Origin: Roseomonas marmotae
GTDB lineage: Bacteria > Pseudomonadota > Alphaproteobacteria > Acetobacterales > Acetobacteraceae
Direction of reading: 5' to 3'
NCBI RefSeq assembly: GCF_017654485.1
Contig: NZ_CP061091.1
Location: 3,230,501 to 3,294,500 of the forward strand
DNA: 64,000 bases
The notes under the pieces were generated by a model that saw only the letters and a list, made by a program, of their open reading frames with translations, had not been told where the DNA came from and did not search any database. The position numbers and the translations under genes are program-made. Each line of letters opens with the position of its first letter. Position 1 is the first letter of the stretch. Shown piece after piece: positions 1 through 8,753 of this stretch.

Positions 1-1935
1 ATCGAGGGCTATGTCGCCGCCCTCTCTGGCGGGGCCGCGCCGCCGGTGCCTGCCGCCGCGATCGCCGCGCTGGATGCGCTGCTGGGCCAGGGGGCGCCGG
101 CCGGGTCCGCGCCTTCAGGCCAGCCGCAGCCGCCCTCGGCGTTGTCGCCGGCACCTGGACCGGCCGCCGAACCCGCCGCCCCGGCGCCCGCCGGCCCCGT
201 CGAATACCTGCGGGTGAATGCCGAGCAGATCGAGGCCCTGGCCGGCGCGGTGCATACGCTCTCCGAGGAAGTGGCGCATCAAGGGGGACTGGAGGCGGAG
301 CTGCGGGACCTGGATGCCTCGCTCTCCACCCTGCGCCGCAATTGCGAGGCGATGCTGCGCCCTGGACAGAATCAGGCGCCGGCCCTGAGCGAGGTGGTGC
401 GGGGCCTGGACGGGCTCTCCCGCCGCGTTTCGCGGCTGGCGCGTCAACAGCACGCCGCCACCTTCTCCGCCGAGGCCGCCGCCCAGCGGGTGCGGGAACA
501 GGTGGAGGCGATCGCCCTGGTGCCGGCCGAGACGGTGCTGGGGCCACTCGGCCGCATGGCGCGCGAGCTGGCGCGAGAGCTGGGCCAGGATGTGGCGGTG
601 CGGCTGGAAGGCATGGAGATCCAGGCCGACCGCCGCGTGCTGCAGACCCTGAAGGACCCGGTGCTGCATCTGCTGCGGAATGCCATCGGCCACGGGGTGG
701 AACGGCCGGAGGAACGCCGCGCCCGTGGCAAGCCGGAGCGCGCCGAGGTGGTGCTGCGGCTCTCCGGCCGGGGCGGTTTGCTGGTGCTGAGCGTGATCGA
801 TGACGGGCGCGGGCCCGATCTGCCGCGCATCGAGGCCACCGGCATCCGCCAGGGCCTGCTGCCGGACCGCGCGCCCGATGCGCCGCCGCCGCCATCCGAC
901 CGGCTGCTCTCCCTGGTCTTCGAGCCCGGCTTCTCCACCGCGGCCGAGGTGGACCGGCTTTCCGGCCGCGGCATGGGGCTTTCGGTGGTGGCCGAGGCGG
1001 CGCGGCGGCTGCGTGGCGGGGTGCTGATGCGGCCGCGCCGCCGGGGCGGAACGGTGGTGGAGATCGCCGTCCCCTTCTCCGCCGCGCGGCAGAAGGTGCT
1101 GTTGGTGGAGGCCGGGGGCCTGACCTATGGCCTGCCCAGCCATGGCGTGGAGCGGCTTCTGCGCCTGCCGCTGGCGGCGGTGGAAAGTGTCGAGGGCCGG
1201 CCGGTCACGCGCATCGCGGCGGGGGGGCGAGACGTTATCGCCCCCGTGATCGCTCTCTCTGCCCTGCTTGGTTCATCCCAGGCCACGATTCCGGTCGAGG
1301 CCGGCCATGTGAACGCCGTGCTGCTACGCCGTGGCGAGCGCCACTGCGCGCTGGCCGTGGATGCCATGCGCGATGTCCGCACCTTACTGGTGGACAGCCT
1401 GGATGCTCCGGGCCTCGATACCGAACTGCTGAGCGGCATCGCCCCGCGGGAGGGCGAAGCCCCTGCCCTGGTGCTGAGCCCGGAAGGGCTGGTCGGCCGG
1501 TGGCTGCGGGACGAGGGGCACCTGGCCTCCGGCACTCTGGGCCTGGCCCCGGCGGAGGAACGCGCTTCCGCCACCATCCTGGTGGTCGATGACTCCATCA
1601 CCACCCGGACGCTGGAGAAGAGCATCCTGGAGGCGCAGGGCTACCGCGTGCTACTGAGCGTGGACGGGCTGGAGGCCCTGAACCTGCTGCGCAGCGGCGA
1701 TGCGCTGGTGGACCTGGTGGTGGCGGATGTCGAGATGCCGCGCATGGATGGCTATGCGCTGCTGCAGGCCATCAAGACCGACCCGCGCCTGGCGCCGCTG
1801 CCGGTGATCCTGATGACCTCCCGCGCCTCGCCCGAGGATGTACGGCGGGGCCTCGATCTCGGTGCCGGCGCCTATATCGCCAAGCAGAAATTCGATCAGC
1901 GGGAACTTCTGGCCACAATCGGCCAGATGCTGTGA
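1..1935 (+). CDS. cheA: CheA-type hybrid histidine kinase with C-terminal receiver (5' end outside window)
   Basis: The frame is open from base 1, so the N-terminus, which should carry the phosphorylatable Hpt domain, lies upstream. Visible in order are an Ala/Pro linker, a helical dimerisation segment, a CheA-type ATPase domain with an N-box at about residue 227 counted from base 1 (HLLRNAIGHGVE; the usual Asp before His-Gly is Gly) and the G-box GRGMGLSVV, a CheW-like coupling domain, and a receiver domain with acidic pocket D530/D531 and phospho-acceptor D576 in DVEMP. It should autophosphorylate in response to a chemoreceptor array and pass phosphate to its own receiver and to neighbouring response regulators. 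Its stop codon overlaps the start of the CheB gene, so these genes form one transcript. A fused receiver suggests an alternative chemosensory pathway rather than plain flagellar taxis; that is inference. Confidence 0.93.
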   Translation: MEGYVAALSGGAAPPVPAAAIAALDALLGQGAPAGSAPSGQPQPPSALSPAPGPAAEPAAPAPAGPVEYLRVNAEQIEALAGAVHTLSEEVAHQGGLEAELRDLDASLSTLRRNCEAMLRPGQNQAPALSEVVRGLDGLSRRVSRLARQQHAATFSAEAAAQRVREQVEAIALVPAETVLGPLGRMARELARELGQDVAVRLEGMEIQADRRVLQTLKDPVLHLLRNAIGHGVERPEERRARGKPERAEVVLRLSGRGGLLVLSVIDDGRGPDLPRIEATGIRQGLLPDRAPDAPPPPSDRLLSLVFEPGFSTAAEVDRLSGRGMGLSVVAEAARRLRGGVLMRPRRRGGTVVEIAVPFSAARQKVLLVEAGGLTYGLPSHGVERLLRLPLAAVESVEGRPVTRIAAGGRDVIAPVIALSALLGSSQATIPVEAGHVNAVLLRRGERHCALAVDAMRDVRTLLVDSLDAPGLDTELLSGIAPREGEAPALVLSPEGLVGRWLRDEGHLASGTLGLAPAEERASATILVVDDSITTRTLEKSILEAQGYRVLLSVDGLEALNLLRSGDALVDLVVADVEMPRMDGYALLQAIKTDPRLAPLPVILMTSRASPEDVRRGLDLGAGAYIAKQKFDQRELLATIGQML

Positions 1936-3017
1936 GCATGGCCGAGCCTGTCCTGACGCCCCTGGGGCACCCGCCCGTCCGCGTGATGATCGTCGAGGAT
2001 TCGCCGGTGGTGAGGCGGCTGCTCGCCCATATCATCTCCGGTGACCCGCGCCTGATGCTGGCCGCCGCCGTCGGCTCGGCCGAGGAGGCGCTGCGGGAGC
2101 TGCCGCGCGTGCGGCCGGATGTCATCTCGATGGATATCCGCCTGCCCGGCATGGACGGGCTGGAGGCGACGCGCCGGATCATGGCGGAGCAGCCCACGCC
2201 CATCGTCGTCATCGCCGGCAGCGTGCAGGATTCCACCTTCGGCATCTCCATGAACGCGCTGCGGGCCGGCGCGCTCTCCGTCGTGGAAAAGCCCGTGGGG
2301 ATCGAGACCGGCGGGCATGAGCAGATCGCCGAGACCATCCGCACGCAGCTTTACATCATGAGCCAGGTGCCGGTGATCCGTCAGCGCACGCTCATGCCCC
2401 CCCGCCCGCTGCGGGCGGAGCTGGCGCCGCGCCCGCCACAGCAACCCTCCGTCCTGGCCATCGCCGCCTCCACCGGCGGGCCGCCGGCACTGGCGCAGGT
2501 GCTGGGCGCGCTGCCGGCCGGTTACCCGCTGCCGGTGCTGCTGGTGCAGCATATGGGCGCCGCCTTCATGGAAGGCTTCGCCAGCTGGCTGGACGGGCTG
2601 GTGCCCCTGAAGGTGGCGCTGGCGCAGGAGGGCGAGGCGCCGCGCCCCGGCCATGTGCATGTGGCGCCGGGAGACCGGCATCTGCTGCTGACGCCCCAGG
2701 GCCTGTTGCGGCTGAGCCATGAGAGGCCGCTGGCCAGTCAGCGGCCTTCCGCCACCCTGCTCTTCCGCAGCGTGGCCGAGGCGGTGGGCGACCGTGGCCT
2801 GGGCGTGCTGCTGACGGGTATGGGGGAGGATGGCGCGGTGGGGCTGGCGGAGATGCGGCGGGCCGGCGGCTATACCATCACCGAGCATGAGAGCACGGCG
2901 GTCGTCTATGGCATGCCGGCGGCGGCCGTGCGGCAGGGCGGCTCCAGCCTCAGCCTGCCGCTGCCGGCCATCGGACCGAAGCTGCTGCAACTGACGCGGC
3001 GGGAGGCACGGGAATGA
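1932..3017 (+). CDS. cheB: Chemotaxis response regulator protein-glutamate methylesterase
   Basis: An N-terminal receiver (E22, D23 and phospho-acceptor D68 in SMDIRLPGMDG) is joined by a short linker to a CheB methylesterase domain. The catalytic signatures are present: Ser in AASTGGPPAL, His in LLVQHMG and Asp in TGMGEDGA. The 361-residue length is normal for CheB. It would remove methyl groups from receptor glutamates and so adapt the array driven by the upstream kinase. The start shown is a GTG that overlaps the kinase stop as GTGA; an in-frame ATG at 1938 is an equally good alternative. The 3' end overlaps the next gene as ATGA, which indicates translational coupling. No cheR methyltransferase is seen in the window, so it should lie upstream. 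Confidence 0.95.
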   Translation: MSMAEPVLTPLGHPPVRVMIVEDSPVVRRLLAHIISGDPRLMLAAAVGSAEEALRELPRVRPDVISMDIRLPGMDGLEATRRIMAEQPTPIVVIAGSVQDSTFGISMNALRAGALSVVEKPVGIETGGHEQIAETIRTQLYIMSQVPVIRQRTLMPPRPLRAELAPRPPQQPSVLAIAASTGGPPALAQVLGALPAGYPLPVLLVQHMGAAFMEGFASWLDGLVPLKVALAQEGEAPRPGHVHVAPGDRHLLLTPQGLLRLSHERPLASQRPSATLLFRSVAEAVGDRGLGVLLTGMGEDGAVGLAEMRRAGGYTITEHESTAVVYGMPAAAVRQGGSSLSLPLPAIGPKLLQLTRREARE

Positions 3018-4720
3018 GCGGCGGCCGCGACGCCATCCTGCTGGTCGAGGATTCCGAGACCCAGGCCCTGCAGATGCGCCGGCTGCTGGAGGGCGAGGGC
3101 TTCGCCGTGCAGCGCGCCGCGACGGCCGAGGCGGCGCTGGAGGCGCTGAACGGCCCCCTGCCCGACCTGCTGATCGCCGACTACCACCTGCCCGCCATGA
3201 ATGGCGATGAGCTGGTGCGGCGCGTGCGGCTGAACCACCGCACCCGCGCCATCGCCGTGCTGATGCTGACGGAGGCGCGGGAGCGGGAGCTGGAGCGTCA
3301 GGGGCTGGAGAGCGGCGCCGATGCCTATGTGCCGAAATCGGCCGGGCAGGACCTGCTGCTGCTGCGCATCAAGGCCCTGCTGCGCCGCCGCGCCGGGGAT
3401 GTCCCGGCCGAGGCGCCGCCGGCCGCCGCGGGGGACAGCGCCTTCCGCCCCAGCCGCCTCCTGCTGGCTGAGGGCAGCCCGACCCAGCGCCTGGCCCTGG
3501 CCGCCCAGCTGACGCGGGAGGGCCATGCGGTAGAGGCCGTGGGCGACTCGGAAGCCGCCCTGGCCAGGCTGGGCGCCGACCCCGACGGCTGGGACGGCGT
3601 GCTGCTGAATGCCGCCACCGCCCAGTTCGACGGCGTGGCGCTGGTGGAGCGCCTGCATGCCTTCCGCGGCGAGACCGGCGCCAGCTTCCAGGTCGTGGCC
3701 CTGGTGCGGGAGACGGGGGTGGACGGCGCGGCGCAGGCCCTGCCCGCCCGCCTCTTCGCCGCCGGCGCCGATGAGCTGATCCCGAGCCCGGCGCCGCCGG
3801 AGACGCTGAACATGCGCCTGCGCGCCGCGCTGCGTCGCAAGCTGCTGCTGGATGAGGAGCGGCGCGCGGCGGCGGAATCGCGCGAGCGCGCGCTGATGAT
3901 CGAGCGCGCGCAGGCCAAGGCCGCGATGGCCGAGGCCCTCTCCCGCGCCAATGAGGAGCTGGAGGCCGCTAACCAGCAGCTGCGCGAGACCCAGACCCGG
4001 CTGGTGCAGGCCGCCAAGATGGCCTCTCTGGGCGAGCTGGTGGCGGGCATCGCGCATGAGATCAACAACCCTCTCGCCTTCATCCTGGCGCATCAGGGCA
4101 CGGTGGACCGGCTGCTGCGGCAGATGGAGACGCTGATTCCGCCCGAGGCCGAGGCGACCCCGATCATCGCCCGCTGCCGCGACCGCATCGGCTCCATGAC
4201 CCTGGGGCTGGCCCGCATCCAGGATCTCGTGGCCAATCTGCGGAAATTCTCCCGCCGCGATGACGGCGCCTTCCAGCGCATCAACGTGCCGGAGGCGGTG
4301 GAGACGGTGCTGACCCTGCTCGGCCCCAAGCTCGGCGACCGGCTGGTGGTGGAGCGCGACCTGCAGGGCGCGGCGGAGCTGGTCTGCCTGCCGGCGCTGC
4401 TGAACCAGGTGGTGATGAACCTCATCGGCAATGCCGCCGATGCCATTCCGGGCGAGGGCCGCATCACCATCGCGACCCGCAGCGACTGGAAGCAATACAC
4501 CATCGAGATCCGCGACAGCGGCCCCGGCGTGCCGGAGGGTTTGCGGGAGAAGGTCTTCGAGCCCTTCTTCACCACGAAGCCGATCGGCCTGGGGACTGGC
4601 CTCGGCCTCGCCATCGCCTACAATGTGGTCGCCGCGCATGAAGGCGCCATTACTGTGGGGCAGGCGCCCGAAGGCGGTGCCTGCTTCACGGTGAGCGTGC
4701 CGATGCGAACCGAAGCGTGA
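3014..4720 (+). CDS. Hybrid histidine kinase with one active and one degenerate receiver domain
   Basis: The 568-residue protein has no membrane segment. It begins with a canonical receiver (E12/D13 and phospho-acceptor D56 in [11 protein letters not shown]), followed at about residues 150-270 by a second receiver-like domain in which the acidic pair has become Glu-Gly and the phospho-acceptor position falls in [11 protein letters not shown], so it probably cannot be phosphorylated. A charged coiled coil (about 275-335) leads into a HisKA domain with H348 in GIAHEINNP and an ATPase domain with N-box [10 protein letters not shown] and G-boxes DSGPG and GLGTGLGLA. The HisKA/ATPase pair resembles the soluble kinases that follow chemosensory operons. 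It overlaps both neighbours by four bases. Its likely role is a kinase acting below the CheA protein, with the pseudo-receiver as a regulatory or docking module. Confidence 0.93.
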   Translation: MSGGRDAILLVEDSETQALQMRRLLEGEGFAVQRAATAEAALEALNGPLPDLLIADYHLPAMNGDELVRRVRLNHRTRAIAVLMLTEARERELERQGLESGADAYVPKSAGQDLLLLRIKALLRRRAGDVPAEAPPAAAGDSAFRPSRLLLAEGSPTQRLALAAQLTREGHAVEAVGDSEAALARLGADPDGWDGVLLNAATAQFDGVALVERLHAFRGETGASFQVVALVRETGVDGAAQALPARLFAAGADELIPSPAPPETLNMRLRAALRRKLLLDEERRAAAESRERALMIERAQAKAAMAEALSRANEELEAANQQLRETQTRLVQAAKMASLGELVAGIAHEINNPLAFILAHQGTVDRLLRQMETLIPPEAEATPIIARCRDRIGSMTLGLARIQDLVANLRKFSRRDDGAFQRINVPEAVETVLTLLGPKLGDRLVVERDLQGAAELVCLPALLNQVVMNLIGNAADAIPGEGRITIATRSDWKQYTIEIRDSGPGVPEGLREKVFEPFFTTKPIGLGTGLGLAIAYNVVAAHEGAITVGQAPEGGACFTVSVPMRTEA

Positions 4721-6624
4721 GTATGCTGAAGATCATGACGCCACCGACCGGGAGCGAGGAGAGGCGGGGCACCCTGCTCGTCGTCGATGACGAGCCGGAA
4801 ATCCTGACCGCGCTCCAGGACTTGTTCGAGGAGGATTTCCACGTCCATGCCGCGCATTCCGGCGCGGAAGGGCTTGAGATCCTGCGCCGGACGCCGGAGG
4901 TGGAGGTCATCATCTCCGACCAGCGCATGCCCGGCATGACCGGCGATGTCTTCCTCGCCCGGGCGCGGGAGATGAGCCAGGCCGAGGCGCTGCTGCTGAC
5001 CGGCTATGCCGAGCTGGACGCGGTGATCAGCGCCGTCAATCGCGGCCGCATCGCCTTCTATGCCCCGAAGCCCTGGGACCCCGGCTCGCTCCGCAGCATG
5101 GTGTTGAGCGCGCTGGAGCGCCGCCGCCTGACCCGCGCGCTGGAGACCGAGCGCGCCCTGTTGCGCGGGCTGCTGGATGCCTCGGCCGATCCGCTCTCCT
5201 TCAAGGACACGGAGGGGCGCTTCATCCGGCTGAATGCCGCCAAGGCACAGTCGCTTGGCGGCCGTGTCGAGGATCTGCTGGGCCGGCGGGAGACCGATCT
5301 CCTGCCCTCCGAGCAGGCTGCGGCCCTCGCCGGCGCCGAGCGGGAGGTGATGCGAAGCGGCCGGGGCACCGACCGCGTCGGCCAGCTGAGCGGGGATGGC
5401 GGGACGCGCTGGATGCGCGTGCAGCGCCTGCCGATCCTGGACCGCGATGGCCGACCGACCCATCTCGCCACCATCGAACACGACCTGACCGAGCAGCGTA
5501 TGTTGGAGGAGCGGCTGCGCCAGGCGGAGAAGATGCAGGCCCTCGGCACCATGGCCGGCGGCGTGGCGCATGACTTCAACAATCTGCTGACCGCCATCCT
5601 CGGCAGCCTGGACCTGGTGCTGCAATCCGGCACCAATCAGGGCCGGCAGGAGATGCTGCTGAAGACCGCCATCACCGCGGCCGAGCGTGGCTCCGCCCTC
5701 ACCCGCCGGTTGCTGAGCTTCAGCCGCAAGCGGGAGCTGCAACTGCGCCCGACCGATGTGAACCGGCTGGTGCAGGAGATGGACGGGCTGCTCAGCCGCA
5801 GCCTGGGCGAGCAGGTGGAGGTGGTCCGCCTGCTGGCGCCCGATCTCTGGCCCGCGCTGGTGGACCAGGAACAATTCGCCCTGGGGCTGCTGAACCTCTG
5901 CATCAACAGCCGTGACGCCATGCCCGAAGGCGGCGTCGTCACCCTCTCCACCCGCAACGCCTCGGTCGGCGAGGATGAGGTGCCGGACCTGCATGCCGGC
6001 GACTATGCGGTGCTGGCGGTGGCCGATACCGGCCAGGGCATGTCCCCCGACATCATGGTGAAAGCCTTCGAGCCCTTCTTCACCACCAAGGAGGTGGGCA
6101 AGGGCACCGGGCTCGGCCTCTCCATGGTCTATGGGCTGGCACGGCAATCCGGCGGAACCGTCACCCTGGCGAGCCAGCCGGGCCATGGCACAGTGGTCGA
6201 GGTCTATCTGCCACGCTCCGAATGGCCGGCCGCCAGCCGGCAGCAGCAGGAGGGGCAGGCGCCGGCCTGCCAGTCCTGTAGGGTGCTGGTGGTGGATGAC
6301 GACGCCAGCGTGCGCGGCATCACCACCACCTTCCTGAACGAGCTGGGCCACCAGACGCTGGAGGCCGCGGACGGCGCCAGCGCCCTGGCGCTGCTGGAGG
6401 GTGATGAGGCGGTGGACCTGCTGGTGACGGATTTCGCCATGCCCGGCATGTCCGGGGATGACCTGGCCGCCAGGGCACGGGTCCGCCGGCCGGGACTGCC
6501 GGTGCTGCTGCTGACCGGCTACGCCGACCCGGCCAACCGTTCCTCCCCCTATCCCGTGCTGCGGAAGCCCTTCCGGCAGACGGAACTGGCGCGGCAGGTG
6601 GCGGCGGTGCTGCGCGGCGCCTGA
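4717..6624 (+). CDS. Hybrid sensor kinase: receiver-PAS-HisKA-ATPase-receiver
   Basis: The domain order in this 635-residue soluble protein is an N-terminal receiver (phospho-acceptor D68 in ISDQRMPGMTG), a PAS domain (about residues 150-260), HisKA with H285 in GGVAHDFNN, an ATPase domain ending in GKGTGLGLSMVYG, and a C-terminal receiver with D572 in VTDFAMPGMSG. The HDFNN H-box is typical of kinases that feed a fused receiver. The start shown is GTG overlapping the previous stop; an ATG at 4723 is an alternative. It is the last of four overlapping genes in one transcription unit. A receiver at each end allows it both to receive phosphate from the upstream kinases and to pass it on. No output DNA-binding domain is encoded nearby. 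Confidence 0.93.
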   Translation: MSMLKIMTPPTGSEERRGTLLVVDDEPEILTALQDLFEEDFHVHAAHSGAEGLEILRRTPEVEVIISDQRMPGMTGDVFLARAREMSQAEALLLTGYAELDAVISAVNRGRIAFYAPKPWDPGSLRSMVLSALERRRLTRALETERALLRGLLDASADPLSFKDTEGRFIRLNAAKAQSLGGRVEDLLGRRETDLLPSEQAAALAGAEREVMRSGRGTDRVGQLSGDGGTRWMRVQRLPILDRDGRPTHLATIEHDLTEQRMLEERLRQAEKMQALGTMAGGVAHDFNNLLTAILGSLDLVLQSGTNQGRQEMLLKTAITAAERGSALTRRLLSFSRKRELQLRPTDVNRLVQEMDGLLSRSLGEQVEVVRLLAPDLWPALVDQEQFALGLLNLCINSRDAMPEGGVVTLSTRNASVGEDEVPDLHAGDYAVLAVADTGQGMSPDIMVKAFEPFFTTKEVGKGTGLGLSMVYGLARQSGGTVTLASQPGHGTVVEVYLPRSEWPAASRQQQEGQAPACQSCRVLVVDDDASVRGITTTFLNELGHQTLEAADGASALALLEGDEAVDLLVTDFAMPGMSGDDLAARARVRRPGLPVLLLTGYADPANRSSPYPVLRKPFRQTELARQVAAVLRGA

Positions 6625-6632
6625 GGCGCCGC
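6614..6632 (+). terminator. GC-rich palindrome around the stop codon of the signalling operon
   Basis: GCGGCGCC and GGCGCCGC form perfect 8-base arms whose loop is the TGA stop codon of the last signalling gene. It lies between convergent genes and could slow or end transcription from the left, but no run of T follows, so a classical rho-independent terminator is not proven. Confidence 0.4.
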
Positions 6633-6638
6633 CGGCTT

Positions 6639-7184
6639 TCAGAGCGGCGGCCCCTCCTGCAGCACCAGCTGCAGCAGCACCAGGTCCAGCCAGCGGCCGA
6701 ATTTGCAGCCGACCTGCGGCATCAGCGCGACGCGGCTGAAGCCCAGTTTCTCGTGCATCCGCAGCGACGGCTCGTTCGCCGCGTCCACCGCGGCCACCAT
6801 CACATGCTTGCCGAGGCTGCGTGCCTCCTCCAGCAGCGCTGCGACCAGGGTCTGGCCGATGCCTCGCCCGCGCGCGTCGGCATGCACATGCACGGAATGC
6901 TCGACCGTGTGGCGATAGCCGAACCACCCCGGACGGAAATCCCCAAAGCTGGCGAAGCCCAGCACCGCGCCGGTGCGCGGGCAGGCCGCCACCAGGATGG
7001 GGAAGCCGCGGGCACGCCGCTGCTCCATCCAGGCCGCCCGCTGCTCCAGCGTCTCCGGCGCATCGGTATAGATGGCGGTGGTATTGGCGATGACGTCGTT
7101 CTGGATGACGAGGATGCCCGGCAGGTCGGCTTCCTCGGCGAGGCGCAGGATCCAGCCGTCGCTGGTATGCGGCAGCAGGGTCAT
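6639..7184 (-). CDS. GNAT-family N-acetyltransferase, phosphinothricin acetyltransferase-like
   Basis: This 181-residue single-domain protein has the acetyl-CoA binding loop of GNAT enzymes (ARGRGIGQTLVAALLEEA, about residues 117-134), followed by the strand and helix containing NEPSLRMHEKLGF. The N-terminus (LRLAEEADLPGILVIQNDVI, then an aromatic and acidic stretch) matches the Pat/MddA group, which acetylates phosphinothricin or methionine sulfoximine-type amino acids. The substrate here cannot be told from sequence. It is convergent with the signalling operon and stands alone. Confidence 0.88.
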   Translation of the reverse strand: MTLLPHTSDGWILRLAEEADLPGILVIQNDVIANTTAIYTDAPETLEQRAAWMEQRRARGFPILVAACPRTGAVLGFASFGDFRPGWFGYRHTVEHSVHVHADARGRGIGQTLVAALLEEARSLGKHVMVAAVDAANEPSLRMHEKLGFSRVALMPQVGCKFGRWLDLVLLQLVLQEGPPL

Positions 7185-7441
7185 GGAATGCCTCCCGGCA
7201 TAAGGTGCGGGGCCGTGATCAGCAGCCTGGCCAGAGCCAGGCCATCCGGTCCCGACCTTCCGGACAGGCGGTTGGGAACCGGGGCTTGGTTATACATGCC
7301 TACCTGTAGCCGTGCTGATGAAGGGCCAACCGGAATCACGTTTCCGTTAACGACAAGGCTTAGCACGGCATTTCACGCCAGCGGAGTAACATTTTTCGCG
7401 AAGACCTATCCTTACGAAAGTCTTCACGAATACGGCAACGC
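7185..7441. other. Intergenic region without a recognisable gene
   Basis: This stretch between the acetyltransferase start and the glycosyltransferase terminator is less GC-rich than its surroundings from about 7340 to 7440. It should contain the promoter of the leftward acetyltransferase gene. No convincing coding frame, RNA gene or repeat was seen. Confidence 0.5.
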
Positions 7442-7474
7442 AAAAGGCGGGCCTGAGTGAAATCCCCGCCCGCC
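7442..7474 (-). terminator. Rho-independent terminator of the glycosyltransferase gene
   Basis: Read leftward, GGCGGGC and GCCCGCC form a perfect 7-base-pair stem with a 15-base loop, followed at once by TTTTG. It lies 33 bases beyond the stop codon of the leftward glycosyltransferase gene. Confidence 0.75.
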
Positions 7475-7506
7475 CTTATTGATCCGCGCCGAATGAAGGG
7501 AGCGGG

Positions 7507-8565
7507 TTACTCGGCCGCCACCATCATCTCCGCCACGCGGCTCTGCGCCAGTTCCTCATACAGAGCGACGTAGTCTTCCGCCATCCGGCGGGCGGTGAAG
7601 CGCTGCTCGAACCGCGCGCGCACGGCGGCACGGGGGAGGCTGTCCAAGCGGCCCACCGCCCCGATGGCATCCTCCATGCTCTGGACCGCGAAGCCGGTCA
7701 CGCCCTCATCCACCACCTCCGGCACCGAACCGTGGCGGAAGGCGATGACGGGGGTGCCGCAGGCCATCGCCTCGATCATCACGAGGCCGAAGGGCTCCGG
7801 CCAGTCGATCGGCGTCAGCAGGGCCTTGGCGCCGGAAAGGAAGGCGGGCTTCTGCTGCTCGTTGATCTCGCCGATGAACTCGACCAGCGGGTGGTCCATC
7901 ATCGGGCGTATCTTCTGCTCGTAGTAGTTCACGTCCACCCGGTCCACCTTTGCCGCGATCTTGATCGGGGTATTGGTGGCGATGGCGATCTCGATGGCGC
8001 GGTCGCAGCGCTTCTCGGGCGCGATGCGGCCGAGGAAGGCCAGATAGCCCGGCGCCGTGTCCGTGCGCGGGGTCAGCAGCTTCTCCGGCAGGCCATGGTA
8101 GATGGTCCGGGCGAAATTCGCCTGCGGCAGCGGCTTGCGCTGGTCGTTGGAGATCGACACCACCGGTATGTCCCGGAAGGCATCGAAGACCGGCTGCAGC
8201 TCCGGCAGGTCCAGCCGTCCATGCATGGTCGTCAGGAAGGGCGTGCTCTGCCGCGAGAACAGCGAGAAGGGCAGATAGTCCAGGTGGAAGTGCAGCACGT
8301 CGAATTCGTGCCGGCGGCGGTACACCGTCTCCAGCATCATGGTCAGCGGCGCATTGGTATCGCGCACCGAGGGGTCGAGGCGCAGGGCCTTGGCGCTCAT
8401 CGGCGCCAGGGTGGCCGCGGTCACCGAATCCCCGCTGGCGAAGAGCGTGACCTCATGGCCGAGTTCCACCAGGCTCTCGGTCAGGTAGGAGACGATCCGC
8501 TCGGTGCCACCGTAGAGCTTCGGCGGCACGGCTTCCGTCAGGGGAGCGATCTGAGCGATGCGCAT
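7507..8565 (-). CDS. Glycosyltransferase family 4 protein
   Basis: The protein has the two Rossmann-like halves of GT-B, family 4 enzymes. The N-terminal half opens with MRIAQIAPL and carries YGGTERIV. The C-terminal half carries FLGRIAPEKRCDRA and the donor-binding motif EPFGLVMIEAMACGTPVI, whose two glutamates are the conserved E-x7-E pair. It would transfer a sugar from a nucleotide donor to a cell-surface or osmolyte acceptor in the cytoplasm. The ATG at 8565 is chosen (352 residues) because homologues start at this MRIAQI-like motif and GGAG precedes it; the frame is open for 27 more codons upstream, to 8646. It is transcribed alone, divergent from the ABC exporter. Confidence 0.9.
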   Translation of the reverse strand: MRIAQIAPLTEAVPPKLYGGTERIVSYLTESLVELGHEVTLFASGDSVTAATLAPMSAKALRLDPSVRDTNAPLTMMLETVYRRRHEFDVLHFHLDYLPFSLFSRQSTPFLTTMHGRLDLPELQPVFDAFRDIPVVSISNDQRKPLPQANFARTIYHGLPEKLLTPRTDTAPGYLAFLGRIAPEKRCDRAIEIAIATNTPIKIAAKVDRVDVNYYEQKIRPMMDHPLVEFIGEINEQQKPAFLSGAKALLTPIDWPEPFGLVMIEAMACGTPVIAFRHGSVPEVVDEGVTGFAVQSMEDAIGAVGRLDSLPRAAVRARFEQRFTARRMAEDYVALYEELAQSRVAEMMVAAE

Positions 8566-8753
8566 CGGGTTCCGGTCTCCGTCCTTGTTGAGCCTGATGC
8601 GCAACTTGAAGGACGAATGCGGTTTGGATTCGGCAGACATCGCCATGATTTCGACGCGATGGGGTTGTTACGTCGCTCGCAACGTGGAAGCGGCGCGGAG
8701 ATCATGCGCTTGTGTGCCGCGGAGCCCACTCTCAGGAGGCGCTGACTTCTCCC

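Noticed and set aside
2906..4639. 577-codon frame opposite the second signalling kinase gene
   Set aside because: The composition is that of an antisense shadow (His/Gln/Gly/Arg), with no domain. The opposite strand encodes a complete kinase.
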